From the NCBI RefSeq assembly GCF_026241755.1, contig NZ_JAPJDA010000012.1, positions 11,695 through 75,694 of the forward strand: 64,000 nucleotides of DNA. The letters are read 5' to 3'. Position numbers and translations under genes: made by a program. The notes under the pieces are model-generated. The model saw only the letters and a list, made by a program, of their open reading frames with translations. It did not search any database and was not told the DNA's origin. Below, piece by piece: positions 26,321-34,805 of this stretch; position 1 is the first letter of the stretch; the number at the start of each line of letters is the position of its first letter. The DNA is from Salinimicrobium profundisediminis. GTDB lineage: Bacteria > Bacteroidota > Bacteroidia > Flavobacteriales > Flavobacteriaceae.

Positions 26321-27326
26321 GAGACCTGCTGTTAGATTGCTGCTGTTATGTGCCCTGATTGTTTCATGTTCGCAGGCAGATAAGGAAAGAAGCGCTTTTG
26401 GAGAAGCCCTTGGCACTACCTACTCCATAAGCTACTATTCCGAAGAAGACATTCCCCTTGAGAAAGCTCTCGACTCTATTTTTGAACGGGTAAATCAGTC
26501 TATGAGCACCTACAGGGAATCTTCAGATATTTCAAGGATAAATAGGGGAGACAGCCTGGTAGTGGTAGACACTCTTTTTCAGAATGTATTTAAACTCTCT
26601 AAAAAAGTGTGGCGCAAAAGTAACGGCTACTTTGATCCTACTGTGGGAGATCTCGTAAATCAATATGGTTTTGGCCCTGAAAATGGCCCTAAAGAAATAG
26701 ATTCAATGACTATAGATTCTCTTATGCAGTTTGTTGGCTTTGATAAACTTCAATTAAAAGGGGACCGACTTATAAAAGAAACTCCCCAAATTTATCTCGA
26801 TTTTAATGCTATTGCTAAAGGTTATACCATTGATCTTATAGGTCATTTCCTCAATTCTAAAGGTGTTGATGATTATTTGATTGAATTGGGCGGTGAGCTT
26901 TTGGCAAAAGGGGTAAACCGAGAGAGAGAATCCTATTGGACTGTGGGAATAGATGACCCCACCCAGGAGGAGGGGCAAAGGGAATTAACTGCTACCATAG
27001 GCTTGCAGAACAAGGCCATGGCAACTTCGGGGAATTACCGCAAACACCGTACAGATCCTGAGACTGGTGCACAATATGTGCATACCATTAATCCGCTCAC
27101 CGGTTTTGCCCAAAAAAGTGATTTGCTTAGCGTAACTGTTCTTGCTGAAAATTGCGCTTTGGCCGATGCCTATGCCACTGCTTTTATGGCTATGGGATTT
27201 GACCTCTCAAAAATGGTACTTTCGCAGGAAGATAATTTGGACGCTTTCCTTATTTATTCTACGCTTGGAGGTGAAATGAAGGAATATGCCACCCCGGGTT
27301 TTGACGAACTTATGAAAGACTTATAG
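26310..27326 (+). CDS. apbE: FAD:protein FMN transferase (ApbE)
   Basis: The 338-residue lipoprotein (LLLLCALIVSCSQ, cysteine near residue 20) attaches FMN from FAD to a Thr in target proteins in the periplasm. Its targets here are almost certainly NqrC and NqrB, encoded just upstream. Family motifs include LGTTYSISYY near the N-terminus, MSTYRESSDISRIN, YLDFNAIAKGYTIDLI, ATSGNYRKHR and YVHTINPLTGFAQ, as well as the C-terminal ALADAYATAFMAMG with its metal-site Asp. Length is typical. Its start codon is embedded in a dispersed palindrome. Confidence 0.95.
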   Translation: MTFLRPAVRLLLLCALIVSCSQADKERSAFGEALGTTYSISYYSEEDIPLEKALDSIFERVNQSMSTYRESSDISRINRGDSLVVVDTLFQNVFKLSKKVWRKSNGYFDPTVGDLVNQYGFGPENGPKEIDSMTIDSLMQFVGFDKLQLKGDRLIKETPQIYLDFNAIAKGYTIDLIGHFLNSKGVDDYLIELGGELLAKGVNRERESYWTVGIDDPTQEEGQRELTATIGLQNKAMATSGNYRKHRTDPETGAQYVHTINPLTGFAQKSDLLSVTVLAENCALADAYATAFMAMGFDLSKMVLSQEDNLDAFLIYSTLGGEMKEYATPGFDELMKDL

Positions 27327-27500
27327 TCTAGTAGTGAGTATAGAGTATTGAGAACATTAGGTTGGTATCTTCTGATATGGTTCTCCAGGTAATTCCCAGC
27401 AAAATTCTCTGGCTATTTACCTTCTGATTCACTTTATCTCCCATGAGAAATTTCTAATCCCTAATCCCCAATTCCCAATCCCCAATTAACCAATAACCAA

Positions 27501-28268
27501 CTACTTCCTTGCCACCGGAATAATTTCTCCCTTTGCGAGCCGGTATTTATCTACCAGTTGTAAATCCATTTGAGAGGTAAGGTCTACTTCTTCTACCCTA
27601 AAGCCAACTTCTCTTAGTTTGTCGAAGTAATCTCGTCCATACACCCTTACATGGTCGTATTGGCCAAAGATATTTGCGCGTTCGGCAGGATCTGTAATGG
27701 AATCGTCTTCAAATGTTTTTTCACGGTTTAAATCCTGCGGAATTTGCAGAATGGCAGTGCCACCAGGAGTAAGGATCCTGTATATTTCCTGCATTGCTTT
27801 AGTGTCATCGGGAATGTGTTCGAGGACGTGGTTACACAAGATGAAGTCAAAGCTGTTATCTTCAAACGGAAGGTCGCAAATATCGGCTTTTACGTCGGCT
27901 AAAGGTGAGTTGAGATCTGTGGTAGTATAATCAAGGTTATTCAATTTCCTGAAACGTTTGTAAAAAGCCTGTTCAGGGGCAAAATGCAGTACTTTATGCG
28001 GGGCTGTGAAGAAAGTGGTGTGGTCTTTCAGGTAAAGCCATAATAGCCGGTGCCGCTCCAGGGAAAGGGTAGAGGGCGAAAGCACGTTTTCTCGTTGCTG
28101 CCCGTACCCATAGGGCAAAAACTTTGAAAAACTTCGGCCGTCAATGGGATCTGTGTATTTACTTCCGCGGAGGCTAAGTACAAAAAGGGGTTTTACCGCA
28201 TAGCTAAGGCGAATAAGTACAGGCCGGGGAATCCTGTTCAGAAAAAACTTGAAAGCTTTTCCAATCAT
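27501..28268 (-). CDS. Class I SAM-dependent methyltransferase
   Basis: The 255-residue cytoplasmic protein has a methyltransferase type 11 core. The SAM-binding region begins at VLHFAPEQAFYKRFRKL, a variant of the usual glycine-rich motif I. TTTDLNSPLADVKADICDLPFEDNSFDFILCNHVLEHIPDDTKAMQEIYRILTPGG provides motifs II to IV. The substrate cannot be told; a hydrophobic, basic N-terminus (residues 1-35) might bring it to the membrane. Its ATG overlaps the stop of the NUMOD4 gene by 4 nt, so it is the last gene of a run that begins at gpmI or within it. The 174-nt gap after it (27327-27500) holds only CCCTAATCCCCAATTCCCAA-type low-complexity DNA. Confidence 0.85.
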   Translation of the reverse strand: MIGKAFKFFLNRIPRPVLIRLSYAVKPLFVLSLRGSKYTDPIDGRSFSKFLPYGYGQQRENVLSPSTLSLERHRLLWLYLKDHTTFFTAPHKVLHFAPEQAFYKRFRKLNNLDYTTTDLNSPLADVKADICDLPFEDNSFDFILCNHVLEHIPDDTKAMQEIYRILTPGGTAILQIPQDLNREKTFEDDSITDPAERANIFGQYDHVRVYGRDYFDKLREVGFRVEEVDLTSQMDLQLVDKYRLAKGEIIPVARK

Positions 28269-28828
28269 ACCTTGATATCTCCCCAGTTTTCTCCCGATTT
28301 GATGCGGTAGAGCTGCATTTCTGAAACCCCAAATTGCTTTGCCAGCACCCTTATGCGGGTTTTTCGGTTGGGGTCGAGTAGTTTTTTCTTAAGTACTGTG
28401 GCCTGGGCATAACTTAGCTTGGAGTAGCATTTTATGGTGCCCAGCTTTCGCTTCAGCTTATTTTCCTTTACCTGCGGATTGTTCTGCTGATGCGCAACCC
28501 ACTCCTTTTTTGTCACCCAGGCAAGGTTGCTCACCTTATTTTCTGTCTTGTTGTAGTTCTTGTGAATAACATATTCGTCTCCTTCTTTCTTCGGAAGAAA
28601 AAGTTCGGCAACCACCCGGTGAATATAACAGGCTTGTTTTTTGCCATTTTTGAGGGTCGCGACAAAGGTGAGGAAGCCCTGCGACTTGCCTCCTTTTAAT
28701 AGGTCTCCGTCAGGATTTTTCACATAGCTCACCACTCTCCCGTAATTAGAAACAGCATACCTGAAGCGGTCTTGCCATTTCTCTCTGGAGTAGGGGAGCC
28801 ATTTTTCCTGGCGAAAATTTTTAATCAT
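28265..28828 (-). CDS. NUMOD4 / HNH-type endonuclease-like protein
   Basis: Starting at ATG 28828 (187 residues; another ATG at 28867 would extend further into map), the protein begins with a NUMOD4-like segment (EKWLPYSREKWQDRFRYAVSNYGRVVSY). An HNH_3-like core follows: CYIHRVVAELFLP, VIHKNYNKTENKVSNLAWVT, with His and Asn of the motif visible. The C-terminus (RIRVLAKQFGVSEMQLYRIKSGENW) looks like a helix-turn-helix. NUMOD4 and HNH_3 are typical of homing endonucleases and their domesticated relatives. Here it is free-standing, overlapping map by 8 nt and the methyltransferase gene by 4 nt. A nuclease or a DNA-binding regulator are both possible. Confidence 0.75.
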   Translation of the reverse strand: MIKNFRQEKWLPYSREKWQDRFRYAVSNYGRVVSYVKNPDGDLLKGGKSQGFLTFVATLKNGKKQACYIHRVVAELFLPKKEGDEYVIHKNYNKTENKVSNLAWVTKKEWVAHQQNNPQVKENKLKRKLGTIKCYSKLSYAQATVLKKKLLDPNRKTRIRVLAKQFGVSEMQLYRIKSGENWGDIKV

Positions 28829-29645
28829 GGAAGTTGATTGTTTGTGCCCTAAATTCTTCTTCTTCATTGCTTTCTATTCCCAGCGCCTCATAAATGTAAT
28901 GAAAAGTTGATAATAGTTCTGGCTTTCCATCAATTAAAGCTACATCATGTTCAAAGTGGGCACTTGGTTTATTATCTGCAGTGAGAATGGTCCAGCCGTC
29001 GCGTAATTGTTTAATTCGGTGTGTACCGGCATTGATCATAGGCTCAATGGCTACTACCATACCTTCAATGAATTTCTTTCCGCGGCCGCGTTTTCCGTAG
29101 TTCGGCATTTCGGGATCTTCGTGCATTTTTTCTCCCAGGCCATGGCCCACCAGTTCCCTTACCACGCCAAAACCGTTCTTTTCGGCATGTTGCTGAATGG
29201 CAAAACCTACATCTCCCACACGGTTCCCCAGTTTAAATTCTCTTATCCCTATGTAGAGGGATTCTTTGGTAACATCCAGTAATTTTTGTGTTTCAGGGGC
29301 AATTTCTCCTACCCCAAAGGTGTAGGCATGATCTCCGTAAAATCCATTTTTAAAGGCTCCGCAATCAATAGAAATCACATCTCCTTCCTTGAGAGGCTCG
29401 TTATTAGGAATACCATGTACCACCTGGGCATTGGGGCTCATACATAAAGAATTGGGGAAATCGTACATTCCAAGAAAACCCGGCTCGGCACCGTGGTCAC
29501 GAATAAACTCTTCGGCCATTTTATCGAGCTGCAGGGTGGTAACCCCCGGCTTAACTTCAGAAGCCAGCATTCCAAGTGTTTTCGACACGATTAGGGCGCT
29601 GTGGCGAATAAGTTCAATTTCTTCTCTGGTTCTTTGTATGATCAT
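28821..29645 (-). CDS. map: Methionine aminopeptidase, type I
   Basis: The 274-residue enzyme removes the initiator methionine from new proteins. The metal ligands of the family can be seen: the two Asp in IDCGAFKNGFYGDHAYTF, His in ELVGHGLGEKMHEDP, Glu in VAIEPMIN and Glu in HFEHDVAL. The substrate His lies in VVHGIPNN. Length fits a type I enzyme with a short C-terminal tail. Start and stop overlap the neighbouring HAD-like and NUMOD4 genes by 4 and 8 nt, which shows tight co-transcription. Confidence 0.96.
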   Translation of the reverse strand: MIIQRTREEIELIRHSALIVSKTLGMLASEVKPGVTTLQLDKMAEEFIRDHGAEPGFLGMYDFPNSLCMSPNAQVVHGIPNNEPLKEGDVISIDCGAFKNGFYGDHAYTFGVGEIAPETQKLLDVTKESLYIGIREFKLGNRVGDVGFAIQQHAEKNGFGVVRELVGHGLGEKMHEDPEMPNYGKRGRGKKFIEGMVVAIEPMINAGTHRIKQLRDGWTILTADNKPSAHFEHDVALIDGKPELLSTFHYIYEALGIESNEEEEFRAQTINFHD

Positions 29646-30058
29646 AACTTTTTAAAAATACTTAGCAATTTATTCTTTTTTTTGGGCAGCACGGGATCAA
29701 CTTTAGAAGTCTCTATAAGTTGATGATAGATCTCCCCCCAGGGGGGGAGACCATTAATATTGCGGTCGTCTATAAAAAGATCGGCCAGGATCTTACGACT
29801 CATGGCCTTCTCTTCAAATTCCTCTTCCGGATAACTTTTATTGACTGCATAAAAGCTGATGCCTTTGCTCTCGCAAAAGTCTACAGCTTCCTGTAATTTA
29901 ACTCCGCTTCTATAAGTCCAGAGTATGATTTGATGTCCTTCCTGTTGAAGTTTCTGTAAAGCTTCAAAAGCAAACAAAATGGGTTTGCCTATTTCGGGAT
30001 AGCGGTTTTCCACCAATGTTCCGTCAAAATCTACAGCTATTGTCAACAATTTGGGCAT
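29642..30058 (-). CDS. BT0820-like HAD-type phosphohydrolase
   Basis: I choose ATG 30058 (MPKLLTIAVDFDGTLVENRYPEIGKP, 138 residues) over an in-frame TTG five codons upstream. The HAD motif I is DFDGT with the nucleophile Asp. Motif II is the Thr in ILWTYRSG, and DLFIDDRNI supplies the metal-binding acidic pair. There is no large cap domain, so a small phosphorylated compound or a macromolecule end is possible. The substrate is unknown. The C-terminus is basic (PKKKNKLLSIFKKL). It overlaps map by 4 nt. Confidence 0.85.
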   Translation of the reverse strand: MPKLLTIAVDFDGTLVENRYPEIGKPILFAFEALQKLQQEGHQIILWTYRSGVKLQEAVDFCESKGISFYAVNKSYPEEEFEEKAMSRKILADLFIDDRNINGLPPWGEIYHQLIETSKVDPVLPKKKNKLLSIFKKL

Positions 30059-30091
30059 ATGCAAAAATAACAATTTAAATGGCAGCGAAAA

Positions 30092-30640
30092 CTACTCGTA
30101 AGAGTGCTTGTATTCCTGCCCCGAAACTATTTTTGCAATATCATCTTCCAGCTCTTCCTGCGGGTATTCTACAAACCTGCCTACTTCTTCACCATCTTTA
30201 AAAAAGATAATAGTGGGAACGTAAATAACATCATACTCCTGTTCCATTTCATTAGGGAGGGTTTTGTCTTCCCTTACCGCCATTACCTGCAGCCTGTCTA
30301 AATCATAATCGCTAAGCTCCAGTAACTTATAAAATTTCGGAACTTCCCGTTGGCTATCGGCACACCAGGTTCCCATGAACATCATGATATCGTACTCATT
30401 AATATTCTCTTTAATTGTGCTGAGTGCTTCCTCTCCCGGTTTATAGGATTGGTACATTGGGTCAAACCAGGCAGAATAGGGCGCTTGTTGTAAATCTTCA
30501 AAATTAATCTCTCCAATTAAGTTCCCTGCTTCTTCCTCCTGTGAAACCGGTTCTGTCGTCTTCTGTTCATTCTCTGTATTTCCGGTATTTCCGCAATTGG
30601 ACGCCGTGATCAACAGCAATAAATAAAGGAATATCTTCAT
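30092..30640 (-). CDS. Thioredoxin-family lipoprotein with a CxxS active site
   Basis: The 182-residue protein has a lipoprotein signal (MKIFLYLLLLITASNCGN, cysteine at residue 16) and an acidic linker. The thioredoxin fold follows: MMFMGTWCADSQREVPKFYKLL and the cis-Pro loop VIYVPTIIFFKDG. The active site reads WCADS, so the second cysteine is replaced by Ser. CxxS proteins usually act in mixed-disulfide or isomerase-type reactions, not as dithiol oxidoreductases. It probably works in the periplasm or at the outer membrane. It starts 2 nt after gpmI and precedes the HAD-like gene by 33 nt. Confidence 0.85.
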   Translation of the reverse strand: MKIFLYLLLLITASNCGNTGNTENEQKTTEPVSQEEEAGNLIGEINFEDLQQAPYSAWFDPMYQSYKPGEEALSTIKENINEYDIMMFMGTWCADSQREVPKFYKLLELSDYDLDRLQVMAVREDKTLPNEMEQEYDVIYVPTIIFFKDGEEVGRFVEYPQEELEDDIAKIVSGQEYKHSYE

Positions 30641-30642
30641 CT

Positions 30643-32160
30643 TTAAAAGAGTGGTTTTTGTGTCATTAGTTCAGGTTGTTCAACGCCCATCAACTTTAAA
30701 ATTGTAGGTGCAATGTCTCCAAGAATACCATCCTTAACCGCTTTTATATCGTTGTCTATAAGAACAAACGGTACCGGGTTGGTAGTATGTGCTGTATTTG
30801 GACTGCCATCTTCATTGATCATGAACTCACTGTTTCCATGATCGGCAATTACAAGTACAGAGTAGTCATTAGCTACGGCAGCATCCACAACTTTTTTGGC
30901 ACATTCATCAACTGTTTCGCAGGCTTTAACCGCGGCTTCAAAAACTCCTGTATGCCCAACCATATCTGGATTGGCAAAGTTAAGGCAAATGAAGTCGGCC
31001 GATTTCTGATTGATTTCAGGCACAATAGCGTCAGTCAGTTCATAAGCGCTCATTTCAGGTTGCAGGTCATAAGTTGCCACCTTGGGAGAGTTGATCATAA
31101 TGCGGCGTTCTTTGTGAAAAGGGTTTTCCCTTCCGCCAGAAAAGAAGAAAGTAACATGTGGGTACTTTTCTGTCTCGGCAATTCTTATCTGTGACTTTCC
31201 GGCGTGTTCAAGAACTTCACCAAGCGTAGCTTTGATATCTTCTTTGCTGAAAACAACATGAACATTTTTAAATGTTTCATCGTAACGGGTGATAGTTACA
31301 AAATACAGTGGTAAAGCCTTCATTTCCTGCTCCGGGAAATCCTGTTGCGTAAGAGCTGCTGTAAGTTGTCTTCCGCGGTCGGTTCTAAAGTTGAAGAAGA
31401 TCACCACATCTTCTTCTGAAACCTTAGCCACAGGATTGCCTTGGCTATCGGTCATCACAATTGGCTTAATGAATTCGTCGGTAACGCCTTCATCATAGCT
31501 TTTCTGAATAGCTTCCACAGCGTTTTGACAGGGTTCTCCTTTGCCATTCACTATAAGATCATAGGCCAATTTTGTGCGCTCCCAGCGTTTATCGCGGTCC
31601 ATGGCATAATATCTACCAATAACCGAAGCCAGTTTACCATTGGTTTTATTTAAATGATCTTCCAGGTCTTCAATAAAACCTTTTCCCGAATTGGGATCTA
31701 CATCACGACCATCAGTAAAAGCGTGCACATATTTTTGGGAGATGCCAAATTCTTCAGCAGCGGTGAGTAGTCCTTTAAGGTGATTAATGTGAGAATGCAC
31801 TCCGCCATCACTTACAAGGCCCATAAAATGTATGGCTTTATTATGCGTTTTGGCGTAGTTGAAAGCCTGTTCCAAAACCGGCTCTTTTCCAAGCGAATTA
31901 TTCTGTACCGCCAGGTTGATCTTTGCCAGGTCCTGGTAAACTATTCGTCCGGCACCAAGGTTCATATGGCCAACCTCGCTGTTGCCCATTTGTCCTTCAG
32001 GTAAGCCAACGTTCATTCCGTCGGTGCGTAACTTGCTGTGAGGGTATTTGTTATAAAGGGAATCAATAAAAGGTGTATTTGCCTTATCAACGGCCGAAGT
32101 GTTGGGGTCATTGCTGATCCCCCAGCCGTCCAGGATCATCAATATTACTTTTTTATTCAT
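30643..32160 (-). CDS. gpmI: 2,3-bisphosphoglycerate-independent phosphoglycerate mutase
   Basis: The 505-residue Mn2+-dependent enzyme interconverts 3- and 2-phosphoglycerate in glycolysis. Motifs: MILDGWG with the metal Asp, the catalytic Ser in GQMGNSEVGHMNLGAGRIV, HAFTDGRDVDPNSG, GRYYAMDRDKRWERT, FFNFRTDRGRQLT, FANPDMVGHTG and VIADHGNSEFM. Length is standard. It heads the run gpmI-thioredoxin-HAD-map-NUMOD4-methyltransferase. A candidate promoter box lies about 20 nt upstream of the start. Confidence 0.97.
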   Translation of the reverse strand: MNKKVILMILDGWGISNDPNTSAVDKANTPFIDSLYNKYPHSKLRTDGMNVGLPEGQMGNSEVGHMNLGAGRIVYQDLAKINLAVQNNSLGKEPVLEQAFNYAKTHNKAIHFMGLVSDGGVHSHINHLKGLLTAAEEFGISQKYVHAFTDGRDVDPNSGKGFIEDLEDHLNKTNGKLASVIGRYYAMDRDKRWERTKLAYDLIVNGKGEPCQNAVEAIQKSYDEGVTDEFIKPIVMTDSQGNPVAKVSEEDVVIFFNFRTDRGRQLTAALTQQDFPEQEMKALPLYFVTITRYDETFKNVHVVFSKEDIKATLGEVLEHAGKSQIRIAETEKYPHVTFFFSGGRENPFHKERRIMINSPKVATYDLQPEMSAYELTDAIVPEINQKSADFICLNFANPDMVGHTGVFEAAVKACETVDECAKKVVDAAVANDYSVLVIADHGNSEFMINEDGSPNTAHTTNPVPFVLIDNDIKAVKDGILGDIAPTILKLMGVEQPELMTQKPLF

Positions 32161-32178
32161 TGAATTAGGGTATTTTCA

Positions 32179-32186
32179 CAAAGATA
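32179..32186 (-). promoter_or_regulatory. Candidate -7 box for gpmI
   Basis: Read on the minus strand this is TATCTTTG, matching TAnnTTTG, 19-26 nt before the gpmI ATG. No clear -33 TTG is seen at the usual distance, so support is partial. Confidence 0.4.
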
Positions 32187-32431
32187 CGAAATATGCATAG
32201 TAAGGAAAGCTTGTAAGGCCGTTATAATTAGGCTGAAAAGCAGAAATAGCTCAAAAGATATTTTTTAACACTTAAAGGTTTAAATTATACAATATTTTTA
32301 AGATTTTGCAGTTCTTATAAGAGGTGGAGGTGAATGTTAAAATACTCATTATTACTGAATTAATTGATCATCTTCCCTTTTTGGTATGACCTTTGAAACA
32401 TTATAGGCAACTAACTATTTAACAAAAAGAT

Positions 32432-33187
32432 ATGATAAACAACACAACTGTATTTGCTCTTCTTCTTACAATAAGTGCCTCCTTTGCCTTTACCACCAAT
32501 TCCTTAAATTCTGAAAAAGTCTTTGCTAAAAAAACTTCTGAAAAAGAAGTGATCGAGGTAAAAACCGAATTAACTGCCGAAGAGAAGATTAATCTTCTTT
32601 ACGAGGAATTCGCTGCTGTAAATGCACAAATGCCTTCAAAGGTTTCTTTTACCTATGCAATTACCGGGTATAACAAACTTGAAAATGAAGAAAAGATTGA
32701 AAACAGACTGTTGAGTATCGTAGACTTCAGCCTTCCTTCCACCGAAAAAAGATTGTGGATCCTTGATATGGAAACCAACGAGATCATTTACCATACTTAT
32801 GTTTCTCATGGAAAGAACACCGGAGGAAATATGGCAACTAAATTCTCAAACACACCAAATTCGCTGCAGAGTTCCCTCGGATTCTATGTTACTGCGGAAA
32901 CTTACTACGGAAAAAACGGACTTTCACTTTTCATCGATGGCATGGAAGAGGAATTTAACTCAAATGCCCGTGACCGATATGTAGTGATCCACGGTGCAGA
33001 TTATGCACAGGAATCGTCTATCAAAAGGCTTGGCAGGTTAGGCCGTAGCTACGGATGCCCTGCCGTACCGACAGAAGTTTCCAAAGAGATCATCAATAAG
33101 ATCAAGGGAGGGTCGGCCTTATTCATTTACCACACGAATAAGGATTATATCTCTAACTCCACTTATTTGAATTCTCAATCGGTTTAA
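32432..33187 (+). CDS. Murein L,D-transpeptidase catalytic-domain protein (YkuD_2 type)
   Basis: The 251-residue exported protein (hydrophobic N-terminus about 6-22) carries a YkuD_2-like catalytic region: RLWILDMETNEIIYHTYVSHGKNTGG, SLGFYVTAETYYGKNG, YVVIHGADYA and the Cys motif LGRSYGCPAVP. His and Cys for catalysis are present. These enzymes cross-link or modify peptidoglycan from the periplasm. An acidic/Lys-rich linker lies between residues about 24 and 60. It is convergent with the YcbB-type transpeptidase gene with only 4 nt between the stops. The 270-bp region upstream (32161-32431) is AT-rich with no other gene. Confidence 0.9.
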   Translation: MINNTTVFALLLTISASFAFTTNSLNSEKVFAKKTSEKEVIEVKTELTAEEKINLLYEEFAAVNAQMPSKVSFTYAITGYNKLENEEKIENRLLSIVDFSLPSTEKRLWILDMETNEIIYHTYVSHGKNTGGNMATKFSNTPNSLQSSLGFYVTAETYYGKNGLSLFIDGMEEEFNSNARDRYVVIHGADYAQESSIKRLGRLGRSYGCPAVPTEVSKEIINKIKGGSALFIYHTNKDYISNSTYLNSQSV

Positions 33188-33191
33188 AAAG

Positions 33192-34805
33192 CTATTCAGT
33201 TAATTTCGTGTAGATCTGTTCATCGAGATCGTACACGTCATTTAAAATAACAGTTTCATTCCCGGCCCGCCAGGCAGTCCAGTAAAAATGATGGACCTGG
33301 ATGGGCCGGTTCACTTTTACAGTAGTTGTTTCCCCGGTTTCAATGATTTCATGGATCCTTTCCTTTTGCCAGTCATCCTGGTTCTCTACCACGTAAGCAG
33401 CCAAATCAACAGCATCTTCTACCCTCACACAGCCCGAACTTTCTGCGCGCTGGGTTTGGCTAAACAGGCTTTTTGCAGGGGTATCGTGTAAATAAATAAG
33501 ATATTTATTCGGGTACATGATCTTTACCCGCCCCAGCGGATTCGCAGGTCCGGCCCTTTGAGTGATGTTGTAGTTTAGCGCTTCATCGCTGCTCCAGTCC
33601 ACGCTTGATGGGTCTACACGTTCACCACTACGGGTGGTAATGGTCATGTTGTTATTGCTTAAATAAGAGCGGTTTGCTGCCATTTTTGGAAGTACATCCT
33701 GCGACTTGATCGTTGGCGGAACCGTCCAGGTAGGATTGATCACCAGGTGATCTATAGTATCCGAAAAAATAGGGGTGGGGCGTTCTTTAGCTCCGGCGAT
33801 CACGTTATGTTTCCTTATGGTGTCGCCATCTTTGATTACTGCCAGTTTAAAATTGGGAATATTGATCAAAATGTAATGCTCACCCAAATCTCTCGGGTAC
33901 CAGCGCCATCTTTCTAGATTTGCCAGTATTTGATTGTAAACTTCTTGTGGTCCTTTATTAAGTTCATCAATGGTGGCATCTCCTATAATTCCGTCAGTTT
34001 GAATACTTTTCTTCTGCTGAAATTTTCTCACTGCATCTACCAAAGCTTCAGAATAGGTTTGCCCAATGCCTGAAGTATCAGCTTTAAAGACCCCAAGCTC
34101 CTGAAGCCTTTGTATAATAGCAGGAATTCGGGGATCTGTCTGCCCCGGTTCAATAATTTCTCCTCGTGAGATCTTGTTTATTGCAGTTTCCTGAGTCTTT
34201 TGTTCCTTATAATCAGCAAGGCTTTTTTTGAGCCCCTGGTAAACCTGGTGAGAAGGCTTCAGGTCTTCCAGGATTGCGCTTACTTCCTTCTGTTCAACAG
34301 CATCTTTCAAAAGCTTTCCGAAGTCTTTTTCTTTCCGGCTAATTCCCCAGAACTCGTGCAGCTTTTCAGGATCAAGTTTTCCGTAGTATAAGTGGCGGGC
34401 ATAGGTGAGAAAAGCATCCGAAAGCAGCAGGTCAAGGCGTGCGGCCTGTTGTGAACTCAGGTCGGCAGTTGATAAAAGTGAATCAATCTCTTTTCCGTGG
34501 TAATCTTTAAAATTGAGGCCTTCTTCATCGGCTTCCTGCAGGCTGTTATACAGGGAATGAATGGTTTCTCCATCGCGCCAAAGAGATTTGTAATCCCTCC
34601 CGCTGTATACCTCTTCTAAAAGTCCCCCCTCAAAAATGTCATTTTTGGAAGAAATTTCTGTCTTGATGCCATCGGGTGAGGCTTCTGCAATTTTTTCTGA
34701 AGCTTTATCAGATGAAGCCCTGTCTGCCGGATTGTTTTTGTCGCCGGTACAGGCACCAAGGCTTAAAAATAAGATCGATAAGGGTAGTAAAAAGCTCTTT
34801 TTCAT
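33192..34805 (-). CDS. YcbB/LdtD-like L,D-transpeptidase lipoprotein
   Basis: The 537-residue lipoprotein (LLPLSILFLSLGACTG, cysteine at residue 19) has an N-terminal helical scaffold (about 60-215), a peptidoglycan-binding domain near 225-285 (VRKFQQKKSIQTDGIIGDATIDELN) and a YkuD catalytic domain near 305-495. HYILINIPNFKLAVI, NPTWTVPPTI, IYLHDTPAKSLF and SSGCVRVEDAVDLA, with the nucleophile Cys, are all present. It forms 3-3 cross-links in peptidoglycan in the family. It is the last gene after clpP and two GNAT genes, with a 4-nt overlap to the second. An exact AAAAATGNCATTTTT palindrome lies inside its coding sequence, near residue 55. Confidence 0.92.
   Translation of the reverse strand: MKKSFLLPLSILFLSLGACTGDKNNPADRASSDKASEKIAEASPDGIKTEISSKNDIFEGGLLEEVYSGRDYKSLWRDGETIHSLYNSLQEADEEGLNFKDYHGKEIDSLLSTADLSSQQAARLDLLLSDAFLTYARHLYYGKLDPEKLHEFWGISRKEKDFGKLLKDAVEQKEVSAILEDLKPSHQVYQGLKKSLADYKEQKTQETAINKISRGEIIEPGQTDPRIPAIIQRLQELGVFKADTSGIGQTYSEALVDAVRKFQQKKSIQTDGIIGDATIDELNKGPQEVYNQILANLERWRWYPRDLGEHYILINIPNFKLAVIKDGDTIRKHNVIAGAKERPTPIFSDTIDHLVINPTWTVPPTIKSQDVLPKMAANRSYLSNNNMTITTRSGERVDPSSVDWSSDEALNYNITQRAGPANPLGRVKIMYPNKYLIYLHDTPAKSLFSQTQRAESSGCVRVEDAVDLAAYVVENQDDWQKERIHEIIETGETTTVKVNRPIQVHHFYWTAWRAGNETVILNDVYDLDEQIYTKLTE
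34632..34646. repeat. Palindrome copy AAAAATGNCATTTTT (exact) inside a coding region
   Basis: Exact copy with N = T and the extra C...G pair, in the non-conserved N-terminal linker of the L,D-transpeptidase, where it encodes KNDIFE. Confidence 0.9.
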
